Of a stretch of 40,636 nucleotides of DNA, positions 1-8,067 are shown one piece after another. Position numbers and translations under genes: made by a program. Origin of the DNA: an uncultured Gemmatimonadota bacterium (GTDB lineage: Bacteria > Gemmatimonadota > Gemmatimonadetes > Gemmatimonadales > GWC2-71-9); the NCBI GenBank assembly GCA_946887295.1, contig CAMPKP010000012.1, forward strand, positions 1-40,636, in the 5' to 3' direction. The notes under the pieces are model-generated. The model was not told the DNA's origin. It made no database searches and worked only from the letters and a program-made list of their open reading frames with translations. Position 1 is the stretch's first letter. Every line of letters starts with the position of its first letter.

Positions 1-1
1 G

Positions 2-112
2 CTCTCCCGCCGGGTCGTGGAAGATGCCCACCGCGGCACGCTGCTGCTCGAGCCCTCCGACAAGGGAGCCTGTTTCCTGATGCGCATTCCGCTGGCCGAT
101 CCGCGCGGATGA
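2..112 (+). CDS. Sensor histidine kinase, C-terminal fragment (partial at window start)
   Basis: The frame is open from base 2 to a TGA at 110-112, giving about 36 residues that begin outside the window. The fragment reads VVEDAHRGTLLLEP then GACFLMRIPL. This fits the end of a GHKL ATPase domain (the VxxHGG region, then the G2-like G-x-x-F and the terminal beta strand RIPL). The known family role is autophosphorylation on His and phosphotransfer to a response regulator. Its stop overlaps the ATG of the helicase gene in ATGA, so the two are probably cotranscribed. The sensing domain and partner regulator are not visible. The assignment rests on a short but characteristic tail. Confidence 0.6.
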   Translation, partial: LSRRVVEDAHRGTLLLEPSDKGACFLMRIPLADPRG

Positions 113-2394
113 TCGATACCTCGTCCCCCGAGCTGCCGCTCGCCCTCAATCCGGCGCAGCGGGAGGCGGTCGAGCACGTCCATGGCCCGATGCTGGTGCT
201 CGCCGGCGCCGGGTCGGGCAAGACACGCGTCCTCACCACCCGGATCGCCACGCTCATCGAGCGCCATGGGGTGCCCCCCGAGCGCATCTTCGCGGTCACC
301 TTCACCAACAAGGCCGCCGGCGAGATGAAGCAGCGGATCGGCCGGCAGCTGGGCCGCGACCCGTCCGGCCTCTGGATCGGGACCTTCCACTCCCTCTCCG
401 CCCGGCTGCTGCGGCGCGAGGCCGAGCTGCTGGGGTTCACCCGGCAGTTCACCATCTATGACGAGGACGATCGTCTCAGTCTGATCAGGCGTCTGATGGA
501 GCAGCGGGGCCATTCGACCAAGATGTTCCCGCCCCGCGCGGTCCAGTCCCTGATCTCGGCAGCGAAGAACCGCATGGTCCCGCCGTCGGAGCTGGCGGCC
601 GGGTCGCCGTTCGACCGGCTCGCGGCGGTCGCCGCCGACGTGTACGAGGCTCTGGGACCGGCCCTCAAGGCGGCGAACGCGATGGACTTCGACGATCTCA
701 TGCTGCACCCGCTCACGCTCTTCCGTGAGCATCCCGACCGGCTTCGGGCCTACCAGCAGCGGTTCAGCTTCGTCCTGGTGGACGAGTTCCAGGACACCAA
801 CCGGGCCCAGTACCAGCTGATCCGCCTGCTCGGAGCGCACGGCAACGTCTGCGCGGTCGGCGACGACGATCAGTCGATCTACGGGTGGCGCGGCGCCGAC
901 GTGCGGAACATGCAGGACTTCCTCACCGATTTTCCGGGCGCGAAGCTGGTGCGGCTGGAGGAGAACTATCGGTCCACCCAGATCGTGCTCGATGCCGCCA
1001 ACGGCGTGATCGCCGAGAATACCGGCCGGATCGGGAAGACGCTCACCACCCGCCGGCGCGGCGGCGAGATGGTGACCCTGCTGGCCGCCGCCGACGAGCG
1101 CGACGAGGCGGAGTGGGTGGTGCGTGAGCTGGAGCGCCGCAGCGCGGCCGGCGAGTGGCGCTACGCCGAGATGGCGGTGCTCTATCGCACCAACGCCCAG
1201 AGCCGCGCGCTGGAGGAGGCCTTCCGCCGCGCCGGGATCCCCTATCGCCTGATCGGCGCCATCAGCTTCTACGAGCGGCGGGAGGTGAAGGACCTGCTGG
1301 CGTACCTCCGGCTCGCCGCCAACCCGTCCGACGACGAGGCGTTCCTGCGCGCGGTCGGCGTTCCCCGCCGGGGACTCGGCGACACCAGCCTCTCCATCCT
1401 CGGGCAGAGCGCCACGCGGTGGAGCAAGCCGCTGCTGGCGACGGCACGGGCGGCGGATGGCATTCCCGACCTTCGGCCCAACGTGCGGGAGGCCTTTCGG
1501 ACGTTCGCCGGGTTCATCGACGGACTCGCGGAGCGAGCCGGACGCCTGGCCCCCGCCGAAGTTCTGGAGCACGTCATCCGCGGGATCGACTACGAGGCCG
1601 TGCTCCATGCCGAAGGCCCCGAGGGCGCCGACCGCTGGGAGAACGTCCGCGAGCTGCTGGCCAGCGCGGCCGACTGGTCGGAGGAAGTGAGCGAGGACCC
1701 CGAGTCGGGCACGCCGCTCGAGCGGTTTCTGGCTGAGGCGGCGCTGCTCTCGTCGGCCGAGACGGTCGTGGGGAACGAGGACGGCGTGACGCTCATGACC
1801 CTGCACACGGCCAAAGGCCTGGAGTGGCCCGTCGTGGTCCTGACGGGCCTCGAGCACGGGCTCTTTCCACTCGCCCGGGCCGAGGAGCAGCCCGACGGCC
1901 TGGAGGAGGAGCGGCGCCTCTGCTACGTGGGCCTCACCCGCGCCAAGGACAAGCTCTATCTCACCTGGGCCCGCGCGCGCCGCCGCGGCGGCGAGCTCCG
2001 GCCCGGAATGCCCTCCCGCTTCCTCAAGGGGCTTCCTCCGAACATCGTGGAAGAGCGGAGAACCACCTCGCTGTGGGCGCCCGACTGGTCGGGCGGGCAG
2101 GGGGGCAGGCGCCGCGCGGGGCAGGGCCACTGGCGCGGCTCCCGCGCTTCGACCTACACCAATGTGCCCGCCGCCCCTGCCCCCGAAGCGGCGGCGGAGG
2201 AGTCCCAGGACACGCCCCGCTACGTGAAGGGCGAGCGGGTTCGCCATCGCCGCTTCGGCAGCGGGACGATCCGCGGGCTCAGCGGCGTCGGCCGCGATCT
2301 CAAGGTGTCGGTCGCGTTCGACGATGAAGAGGTGGGCGAGAAACAGCTGCTCGTGGCCTATGCCGGCCTCGAGCGCGAATGGGAGAGCGCATGA
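109..2394 (+). CDS. pcrA: ATP-dependent DNA helicase, UvrD/PcrA type (SF1A)
   Basis: This 761-residue protein is of usual length for PcrA/UvrD, a 3'-5' DNA helicase/translocase acting in nucleotide excision repair, mismatch repair and clearing of stalled RNA polymerase. The SF1A motifs occur in order: Walker A GAGSGKT (residues 33-39), FTNKAAGEM (Ia), VDEFQDTN (Walker B/II), DDDQSIYGWRGA (III), EENYRST (IV), TLHTAKGLEWPVV (V) and CYVGLTRAKDKL (VI). The last ~55 residues, after a Pro/Ala-rich linker, contain GERVRHRRFGSGTI and resemble the Tudor-like C-terminal domain by which PcrA binds RNA polymerase. The ATG overlaps the kinase stop (ATGA), and the stop overlaps the gatC start in the same way. 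UvrD and PcrA names are interchangeable here. Confidence 0.95.
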   Translation: MIDTSSPELPLALNPAQREAVEHVHGPMLVLAGAGSGKTRVLTTRIATLIERHGVPPERIFAVTFTNKAAGEMKQRIGRQLGRDPSGLWIGTFHSLSARLLRREAELLGFTRQFTIYDEDDRLSLIRRLMEQRGHSTKMFPPRAVQSLISAAKNRMVPPSELAAGSPFDRLAAVAADVYEALGPALKAANAMDFDDLMLHPLTLFREHPDRLRAYQQRFSFVLVDEFQDTNRAQYQLIRLLGAHGNVCAVGDDDQSIYGWRGADVRNMQDFLTDFPGAKLVRLEENYRSTQIVLDAANGVIAENTGRIGKTLTTRRRGGEMVTLLAAADERDEAEWVVRELERRSAAGEWRYAEMAVLYRTNAQSRALEEAFRRAGIPYRLIGAISFYERREVKDLLAYLRLAANPSDDEAFLRAVGVPRRGLGDTSLSILGQSATRWSKPLLATARAADGIPDLRPNVREAFRTFAGFIDGLAERAGRLAPAEVLEHVIRGIDYEAVLHAEGPEGADRWENVRELLASAADWSEEVSEDPESGTPLERFLAEAALLSSAETVVGNEDGVTLMTLHTAKGLEWPVVVLTGLEHGLFPLARAEEQPDGLEEERRLCYVGLTRAKDKLYLTWARARRRGGELRPGMPSRFLKGLPPNIVEERRTTSLWAPDWSGGQGGRRRAGQGHWRGSRASTYTNVPAAPAPEAAAEESQDTPRYVKGERVRHRRFGSGTIRGLSGVGRDLKVSVAFDDEEVGEKQLLVAYAGLEREWESA

Positions 2395-2690
2395 GCATCG
2401 GCCGGAACGACGTGCTGCACGTGGCCAGGCTGGCCGAGCTCGCCGTGCGGGAGGGGGAGCTGGACCGGCTGGTGGACCAGCTCAACCGCATCGTGGACTA
2501 CGTGGCGCAGCTCGACCAGGTCCCCGCCGACCGGATGGCGGCGGCGTTCCTTCCCGGACCAGCGTCCATCACGCTGCGGGACGACGTCCCCGGGCCGGTG
2601 CCGCTGGCGCGGCCGCCGGCGGAGTTCGCACCCGAGTTCGCCGACGGGTTCTTCCTCGTGCCGCGCCATGGCGCCATGGAGGACTCGTGA
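2391..2690 (+). CDS. gatC: Aspartyl/glutamyl-tRNA amidotransferase subunit C
   Basis: A 99-residue small subunit of the GatCAB amidotransferase, which converts misacylated Glu-tRNA(Gln) and/or Asp-tRNA(Asn) to Gln-/Asn-tRNA. GatC wraps around and stabilises the GatA-GatB interface. It has the GatC pattern: N-terminal VLHVARLAELAV, then a helix containing LVDQLNRIVDYVAQLDQV, and a C-terminal stretch with LRDDVP and a final FFLVPR. An in-frame ATG lies 12 nt earlier at 2379. I prefer 2391 because it makes an ATGA overlap with the helicase stop and matches usual GatC N-termini. It is followed by gatA (GTGA overlap) and gatB. The adjacent order gatC-gatA-gatB is typical of bacteria that lack a full set of Gln/Asn tRNA synthetases. 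Confidence 0.9.
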   Translation: MSIGRNDVLHVARLAELAVREGELDRLVDQLNRIVDYVAQLDQVPADRMAAAFLPGPASITLRDDVPGPVPLARPPAEFAPEFADGFFLVPRHGAMEDS

Positions 2691-4069
2691 GCGCGGCGAC
2701 GGATGTCGCGGCGGCCACGGCGGCACGCCTCGCCGCCGCGGCGCCGCTCAACGCGACGCTGCACTGGTCCCCGGACCTGTTGAACGCGGAGGCCGCCCGG
2801 GTGGACGCCATGCCCACGCCCGGTCCTCTCGCGGCGGTGCCCATCGCCGTCAAGGACAACATCGTCACCGTGGAGCAGCCGACCACCTGTGCCTCCAGGA
2901 TTCTGGAAGGCTACGTCTCCCCCTTTGCCGCGACCGCCGTGACGCGGCTTCGGGCGGCCGGGGCGATGGTCGCCGCCAAGACCAACATGGACGAGTTCGC
3001 CATGGGCTCGTCCACCGAGCACTCGGCGTTCGGCCGGGTGAAGCATCCGCTGGATCCGGAGCGCGTGCCCGGCGGCTCCTCGGGCGGGTCCGCGGCGCTG
3101 GTGGCCGCCGGCGTGGTTCCCGCCGCCCTCGGCTCGGAGACCGGCGGGTCGGTGCGGCAGCCGGCGAGTTTCTGCGGTGTGGTGGGCGTGAAGCCGAGCT
3201 ACGGCCGGGTGAGCCGCTACGGGCTGGTCGCCTTCGGCTCATCGCTCGATTGTATCTCGGTCTTCGGCCGCAATGTCGATGTCGCCGGCCGGGTGCTGAG
3301 CGTCATGAGCGGCGCCGATCCGCTGGACGCGACTGTCCTGGATCGGCCGCCGATGCCGGTGCCCACGCCCGCGACGGATCTGCGCGGCCTCCGCATCGGA
3401 CTGCCGCGCGAGTACTACCCGTCCGACCTCGACGCCGGCGTCGCGGCCGCGCTTCGGCGCACCCGGGAGGCGATCCAGGATCTCGGTGGCGAGATCTGCG
3501 AAGTCTCCCTGCCGCACTCGCCGTACGCCGTGCCGACCTACTACATCGTGGCGCCGGCCGAGGCCGCCGCGAACCTGGCCCGCTACGATGGGGTGCGCTA
3601 CGGTGTCCGCAAGGTCGGACCGGAAGGCGACATCCACTCCCTCTACCGCACCACGCGGGGCGAAGGCTTCGGCGCAGAGGTACAGCGGCGGATCCTGGTG
3701 GGAACCTACGTGCTGAGCGCGGGGTACTACGACGCGTACTACCGCAAGGCGCAGCGGGTGCGCGCGCTCATCGCGGACGACTTCAGGCAGGCGTTCGCCA
3801 GCGTGGACCTGCTGCTGACCCCGACCACGCCCACGCCGGCCTTCAAGGCGGGCGAGAAGACGGGAGATCCGGTGTCGATGTACCTCGCCGACATCTTCGT
3901 CTGCGCCGTGAGCCTGGCGGGGCTGCCGGCCGTGAGCCTGCCGGTGGGGCGCAGCGGCGGTCTTCCGGTGGGAGCGCAGCTCATCGCGCCCTTCTTCGAG
4001 GACGAGCGGCTGCTCTCGGCGGCCGCGGCCATCGAGCGCGTCGTGCCGGCCGACGGGGAGGTCCGCTGA
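2687..4069 (+). CDS. gatA: Aspartyl/glutamyl-tRNA amidotransferase subunit A (amidase)
   Basis: A 460-residue amidase-signature protein, the glutaminase subunit of GatCAB, which releases ammonia from glutamine for tRNA amidation. The Ser-cisSer-Lys triad is visible: Lys56 in PIAVKDN, the cis-Ser at 131 in GGSSGGSAA, and the nucleophile Ser155 in SETGGSVRQPA. The 24-residue spacing between the two Ser is that of the family. FKAGEKTGDPVSMYLADIFV near the C-terminus is the normal GatA region before the glutamine-site loop. The chosen start is the GTG at 2687, which overlaps the gatC stop (GTGA). An upstream in-frame extension runs through gatC in another frame and is not supported. Slightly shorter than many GatA (about 480), with a compact N-terminus. 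Confidence 0.95.
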   Translation: MSAATDVAAATAARLAAAAPLNATLHWSPDLLNAEAARVDAMPTPGPLAAVPIAVKDNIVTVEQPTTCASRILEGYVSPFAATAVTRLRAAGAMVAAKTNMDEFAMGSSTEHSAFGRVKHPLDPERVPGGSSGGSAALVAAGVVPAALGSETGGSVRQPASFCGVVGVKPSYGRVSRYGLVAFGSSLDCISVFGRNVDVAGRVLSVMSGADPLDATVLDRPPMPVPTPATDLRGLRIGLPREYYPSDLDAGVAAALRRTREAIQDLGGEICEVSLPHSPYAVPTYYIVAPAEAAANLARYDGVRYGVRKVGPEGDIHSLYRTTRGEGFGAEVQRRILVGTYVLSAGYYDAYYRKAQRVRALIADDFRQAFASVDLLLTPTTPTPAFKAGEKTGDPVSMYLADIFVCAVSLAGLPAVSLPVGRSGGLPVGAQLIAPFFEDERLLSAAAAIERVVPADGEVR

Positions 4070-5490
4070 TGACGTGGGAGACGGTGATCGGGCTGGAAGT
4101 CCACGTGCAGCTCAGCACCAGGACCAAGATGTTCTGCGCCTGCCGCACCACGTTCGGCGACCCGCCCAACACCAACGTCTGTCCGGTGTGCCTGGGGCTG
4201 CCGGGCGCGCTCCCGGTGCCGAACGCCGAGGCCGTGCGGCTGGGCGCCACCGCGGCGCTGGCCCTGGGCTGCACCGTCCACCACACCAGCGTCTTCGCCC
4301 GGAAGAACTACTTCTATCCCGATCTCCCCAAGGGATACCAGATCTCCCAGTTCGACCAGCCGCTCGCCACCGGGGGGCGGGTCACCTTCGAGTCGCCGGA
4401 GCGCGGCCGGATCCAGGCCGGGGTCACCCGGCTCCATCTCGAGGAGGACGCCGGCAAGCTGGTCCACGACCGGTTCCCGGGAAGGACCGCGGTGGACCTG
4501 AACCGCGCCGGTGTCCCGCTCGCCGAGATCGTGAGCGAGCCCGACCTCCGCTCCCCGGCCGAGGCTCGGGCCTATCTCACCACGCTGCGGCAGATTCTGG
4601 TCTATGCCGGGGCGAGTGAGTGCAGCATGGAGCAGGGGAGCCTGCGGGTGGATGCCAACCTCTCCATCCGCCGGCCCGGCGAGACCAGGCTCGGCACCAA
4701 GTCGGAGGTGAAGAACCTCAACTCCTTCGCCAACGTCGAGCGGGCGCTGGAGGCGGAGCGCGAGCGGCAGATCGCGCTCCTCGAGAGCGGGGACCGGGTC
4801 GCCCAGGTGACCCTGCTGTTCAACGCGGCCAGCGGACGCATCAAGCAGCTCCGGTCGAAAGAGGAGAGCCACGACTACCGCTACTTCCCCGACCCCGATC
4901 TCCCCCCGCTGGTGCTGGACGACGCATGGATCGCGGAGCGGCGGGACGCCCTCCCCGAGCTGCCCGAGGCCCGGCGGAGCCGCCTCGAGCTGGCGCTCGG
5001 CATTCCGGCGTACGACGCCCGTGTGCTCACCAGCGAAGCGCCGGTCGCGGACTACTTCGAGTCGGTCGTCGCGGCCGGGGTCGAGCCCAAGACCGCAGCG
5101 AACTGGGTGATGGGAGACGTGATCGCCACGTTCAACGAGACCGGCGGCTTCCCGGTCCCGGCCCCGAAGCTCGCGGCCCTGGTGGATCTGGTCCGCGCCG
5201 GCACGCTGAGCCACCAGGCGGCCAAGCGGGTGTACGTCGAGATGGCCCGCTCGTCCGGCGGCGAGCCCGCGGACGTGGCCGAGCGCCTCGGCCTGGTGCA
5301 GGTGAGCGATCAGGGCGCGCTCGCCACCTGGGTGGACGAGGTGCTCGCGACGAGCCCGGCCGAGGTCGCCCGCTACCGGGCGGGCGAGACCAAACTCATG
5401 GCCTTCTTCGTGGGGCAGGTGATGAAGCGGAGCAAGGGGAAAGCGGATCCGAAGGCGGTACAGCCGGTGCTGCAGGAGAAGCTCGAGTAG
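4069..5490 (+). CDS. gatB: Aspartyl/glutamyl-tRNA amidotransferase subunit B
   Basis: A 473-residue GatB, the kinase/tRNA-binding subunit that activates the mischarged glutamyl/aspartyl ester with ATP. The N-terminal cradle shows GLEVHVQLSTRTKMFC, a zinc-type C-x-C...CPVC set (CAC and CPVC), and YFYPDLPKGYQISQFD. The middle holds DLNRAGVPLAEIVSEPD and SLRVDANLSIR, both hallmarks of GatB. The C-terminal ~150 residues form the helical plus YqeY-like tail that binds the tRNA D-loop side. The ATG shares one base with the gatA stop (TGATG). The stop at 5488-5490 is only 7 nt from the stop of the minus-strand peptidase gene, so transcription converges here. I saw no strong intrinsic terminator in the gap. 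Confidence 0.95.
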   Translation: MTWETVIGLEVHVQLSTRTKMFCACRTTFGDPPNTNVCPVCLGLPGALPVPNAEAVRLGATAALALGCTVHHTSVFARKNYFYPDLPKGYQISQFDQPLATGGRVTFESPERGRIQAGVTRLHLEEDAGKLVHDRFPGRTAVDLNRAGVPLAEIVSEPDLRSPAEARAYLTTLRQILVYAGASECSMEQGSLRVDANLSIRRPGETRLGTKSEVKNLNSFANVERALEAERERQIALLESGDRVAQVTLLFNAASGRIKQLRSKEESHDYRYFPDPDLPPLVLDDAWIAERRDALPELPEARRSRLELALGIPAYDARVLTSEAPVADYFESVVAAGVEPKTAANWVMGDVIATFNETGGFPVPAPKLAALVDLVRAGTLSHQAAKRVYVEMARSSGGEPADVAERLGLVQVSDQGALATWVDEVLATSPAEVARYRAGETKLMAFFVGQVMKRSKGKADPKAVQPVLQEKLE

Positions 5491-5497
5491 GGGCTTG

Positions 5498-6436
5498 CTA
5501 CGACGCTTCCTTCCCGCGCATTTCCTCTCCGCGCGCTTCCTTCCGCTGCCCCAGCTCCACCAGCGTCATGGGATCCACCGAGATCACGCCGTAGCGCATG
5601 ATCCAGTGCAGGTGCGGCCCCGTCACCCGTCCGGTTCGGCCGACCGAGCCGATGAGCTGACCCGCGGCGACCGTATCGCCCTCCGCCACGCTCGCCCGGC
5701 TCAGGTGAAAGTATCCGGTCACCAGTCCGGCGCCGTGGTCGAGGTAGACCGCGCGACCCGCCAGGTAGAAATCCGCCACCAGCGCGACGACACCGCGCGC
5801 CGCGGCCTTCACCGGAGCCCCGACCGCCCCGGCGAAGTCGGTTCCCATGTGGCGGCTCGTCACCTGCCCGTTGAACTCCCTCGCCCCGCCGTAGGCGCTC
5901 GTGATCCGGCTGTCGCGCGGCTGCGCGACCGGCGAAGCCCAGAGTTTCGGCGTCTGGTGCGAGCGAAGCGATACCGCGCGGGCCCGGGCCAGCTCCGACT
6001 CGACCCTGGCCCGGGTGGCGCTGTCGTACGTCACCATGCGGGGCGGCACCCGGAGTCTCTCGCTGGGATAGCTGGGCTGGCGCACCAGCACATGTACGGT
6101 GGACGAGTCCACCCGCCCCTGTCGCGAGAGCCGCAGCGAGACCGCGAGCGTGTCGCCGCCTTCCAGCGGAAGGCCGAGCAGCGCGACGAAGCCGTCCTGC
6201 CCGCGCTCGAAGTGGAGGGGCTCTCCCGCCGCTTCGCCCTCCACCCCTATGAGCCGGGGCTGGTCGTTGCGCGCGGGATCGTCCTCGACCTCGAGCCAGG
6301 CGACCGAGCCGCGCGCCGGCACCGCCGGCATGCTCCGAACCACCGCCGAGGCGGCGGCGAACTGTGTCGCCGAGGCGCGAGAGGCCGGCGGGCACAGCAG
6401 CAGCGTCAGGAAGGCCCGGCGGAACGCCCGGCTCAT
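5498..6436 (-). CDS. Secreted M23-family metallopeptidase (LytM-like peptidoglycan endopeptidase)
   Basis: A 312-residue exported protein. Residues 1 to about 25 (MSRAFRRAFLTLLLCPPAS) look like a signal peptide. An all-beta region containing RVPPRMVTYDSATRARVE links to a C-terminal M23 domain. The zinc ligands are complete: H196-x3-D200 (RHMGTDF) and H275-x-H277 (GPHLHW), with the usual GTxVxA-like turns (GAPVKAAARGVV, GDTVAAGQLIGSVG). The family cleaves peptide crosslinks of peptidoglycan, or serves as a LytM activator when ligands are missing; here it should be active. The ATG at 6436 follows the phospholipase-like gene by 53 nt, and a 13-codon frame ends on this ATG. It is last in a three-gene minus-strand operon. 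Confidence 0.9.
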   Translation of the reverse strand: MSRAFRRAFLTLLLCPPASRASATQFAAASAVVRSMPAVPARGSVAWLEVEDDPARNDQPRLIGVEGEAAGEPLHFERGQDGFVALLGLPLEGGDTLAVSLRLSRQGRVDSSTVHVLVRQPSYPSERLRVPPRMVTYDSATRARVESELARARAVSLRSHQTPKLWASPVAQPRDSRITSAYGGAREFNGQVTSRHMGTDFAGAVGAPVKAAARGVVALVADFYLAGRAVYLDHGAGLVTGYFHLSRASVAEGDTVAAGQLIGSVGRTGRVTGPHLHWIMRYGVISVDPMTLVELGQRKEARGEEMRGKEAS

Positions 6437-6474
6437 GGGAGAACCCGCCTGCGGATCGTCTCGGTGGGGTCCAT
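6433..6474 (-). other. Possible 13-codon leader ORF before the M23 peptidase
   Basis: An ATG at 6474 opens a frame MDPTETIRRRVLP whose TGA overlaps the ATG of the M23 gene (ATGA). It fills most of the 53-nt gap after the phospholipase-like gene. It could be a translational coupler or chance; no conservation can be tested here. Confidence 0.2.
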
Positions 6475-6489
6475 CGTCGGCGGCGCGGC

Positions 6490-7458
6490 TCAGCGTCGCC
6501 GGGTGACGAGCGCCTTCGGCGAGGGGGCGGCACCCTCCGGCGCGCGCCAGGGCAGCTTCTGCGACACTCGGGTCCAGTACTCCAGCGGCCGCTCGGGGAG
6601 TCCGAAGTGCTCGTGCGCGGCCTCGCGCAGCCGGGTGGGGTTGCGCCGGCCCGCGGCGCGAATCACCCGCCGGCGAAGCTCCTTGGCGGTCTTCAGCGGT
6701 CGCTCGCCCGAAGGGTCGAGCTGATGCGCGCTGGGACTGGTGCCGCCGAGCAGCTCGACCATGTAATCGAACGAGAGGCCCAGATGCCGCTCGACGTCCT
6801 GGTCGGGCAGGGTCCAGCGGCTGTACTCGCGCGCCACCTGGCTCGCCCGCTGCCAGCTCGTGGTCTCCGTGAGTCGCACCATGCCGCGAAAGAGCCGGCG
6901 GTTGGTCCGCACGCTGAAGATCGTGGGCGCGATCAGCCGGTCGAGGTGCGCGTCGGCCTCCGAATGGTCGAGCAGGATCACGTCCCTGGCGGCTCGCGCG
7001 TAGGCGTCGCCGAGATGCGCCTCGACCCGCGTCTCCCAGTAGGAGTGCCCCACCGAGGCCGTGCTGCTGGTGAGCATGAGCTGGCGCGGCACGAAATAGT
7101 TGTGAGCGACGGTGTCGGCCGAGAGGTGGCAGAGATATCCCAGCCCGAAGGCGCGCATCGCGTCGGAGCCTGCGAGGTCGTGGATCTCCTGGCCGACGTG
7201 CCAGTAGTGGCAGTGGCGGCCCAGCGGCGCGTAGTGCTTCGCGATCGACGAGTCGGCCGCGATGTTGCCGTAGAGGAAGTCGAACGGGTAGGCCCTGAGG
7301 AGATCGGCGATCGCCGCGGGAAGAATCGGCAGGTTGGCCAGCACCGATTCGCCGAGATAGATGTGGGTGCCCGGCGTCCAGGCGTGTGCCGTCTCGGGAG
7401 CGACGAGGAACCAGAGTCCGACGACGACGACCGCCCCCGCGAGGCGGGCAAGGGTCAT
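6490..7458 (-). CDS. Zinc-dependent phospholipase C-like exoprotein
   Basis: A 322-residue protein with an N-terminal signal peptide (core VVVVGLWFLVA) ending TAHA, so the mature protein would start at Trp27. In the zinc-dependent PLC family (PF00882) the mature N-terminal Trp is itself a Zn ligand, so this cleavage is expected. Other ligand-like positions follow the family order: GTHIYLGE (H32), FLYGNIAADSS, HCHYWH, GYLCHLSADTVAHNYF and GHSYWETRVEAHL. The family hydrolyses phospholipid head groups outside the cytoplasm; substrate and true activity are unknown here. The C-terminal third is Arg-rich and not recognised. The ATG overlaps the stop of the coiled-coil membrane gene (ATGA). Family assignment is firm; biochemical function is inferred. 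Confidence 0.82.
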   Translation of the reverse strand: MTLARLAGAVVVVGLWFLVAPETAHAWTPGTHIYLGESVLANLPILPAAIADLLRAYPFDFLYGNIAADSSIAKHYAPLGRHCHYWHVGQEIHDLAGSDAMRAFGLGYLCHLSADTVAHNYFVPRQLMLTSSTASVGHSYWETRVEAHLGDAYARAARDVILLDHSEADAHLDRLIAPTIFSVRTNRRLFRGMVRLTETTSWQRASQVAREYSRWTLPDQDVERHLGLSFDYMVELLGGTSPSAHQLDPSGERPLKTAKELRRRVIRAAGRRNPTRLREAAHEHFGLPERPLEYWTRVSQKLPWRAPEGAAPSPKALVTRRR

Positions 7459-7934
7459 CGTCGGCTCGGCACGAGGAGACGGCGCACCCGCCCCAGCATG
7501 CCGTTGCCCTGCCGGGAGGTGCGGAGCGCCGCGGCGACGTCGAGCGCGGTGTCTTCCACCTCGTCGTGCACCAGATCGTAGAGGGTCTCGAGATCGGCCA
7601 GCTTGGCCTCGATGCTGTCCACGCCCCGCTCCAGCTTGCGGCGGACCCGGCGGCTGGTCTGGGTGAACGCCCCCACCTCCTGGCGAACCAGCACCAGCAG
7701 GTCCTGTCCCTGGTCGACGAGCCGCCGCGCGCCCGCCAGAGCCTGGGCGATGTCTTCCTGATAGCCCTGAACCATGGTGCTGAGCTTGCGGGTCTCACCC
7801 GCGATGCGAAGCGCCGCCACCGCCAGGGCGACGGCCGCGCCGAGGAGGGAGACGGCGATCACCACCAGCGATATCGCAGCCGTCGGCCCCACCCACTCGG
7901 GCGTGGCGCCGGCCTGCACAAGCGCGAGAGTCAT
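7455..7934 (-). CDS. Single-pass membrane protein with long coiled coil (DUF948-like)
   Basis: A 159-residue protein with one transmembrane helix near the N-terminus (about residues 15-40, AAISLVVIAVSLLGAAVALAV) followed by a heptad-rich helical region (about 45-130) containing KLSTMVQGYQEDIAQ and EAKLADLETLYDLV. A short basic tail ends it. The arrangement resembles DUF948-type proteins, but I do not recognise a specific family and no enzyme motif is present. The ATG at 7934 is preceded by GAGGGACG at a workable distance. It is the first gene of the minus-strand operon with the phospholipase-like and M23 proteins. That suggests an envelope-related or partner-anchoring role (inference). Confidence 0.72.
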   Translation of the reverse strand: MTLALVQAGATPEWVGPTAAISLVVIAVSLLGAAVALAVAALRIAGETRKLSTMVQGYQEDIAQALAGARRLVDQGQDLLVLVRQEVGAFTQTSRRVRRKLERGVDSIEAKLADLETLYDLVHDEVEDTALDVAAALRTSRQGNGMLGRVRRLLVPSRR

Positions 7935-8033
7935 GATTCGTCCCTCATCTCGGAAAGAGCCGCGTGGCCCGAGAGCATCGTCGCACCCGGTGAAAACAAT
8001 GGCGTCGCGGGTCTTCCGCAACCCCCGCGCCGC

Positions 8034-8062
8034 TTGACGCGTGCAACCGCCCTCGGCAGCTT
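8034..8062 (+). promoter_or_regulatory. Candidate promoter for murA (possibly leaderless)
   Basis: TTGACG (8034-8039), a 17-nt spacer and a weak -10 CAGCTT (8057-8062). The start would fall near 8069, at the ATG chosen for murA (8068). No Shine-Dalgarno precedes that ATG, which fits a leaderless message. The -10 is poor, so confidence is low. Confidence 0.3.
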
Positions 8063-8067
8063 TGGCC

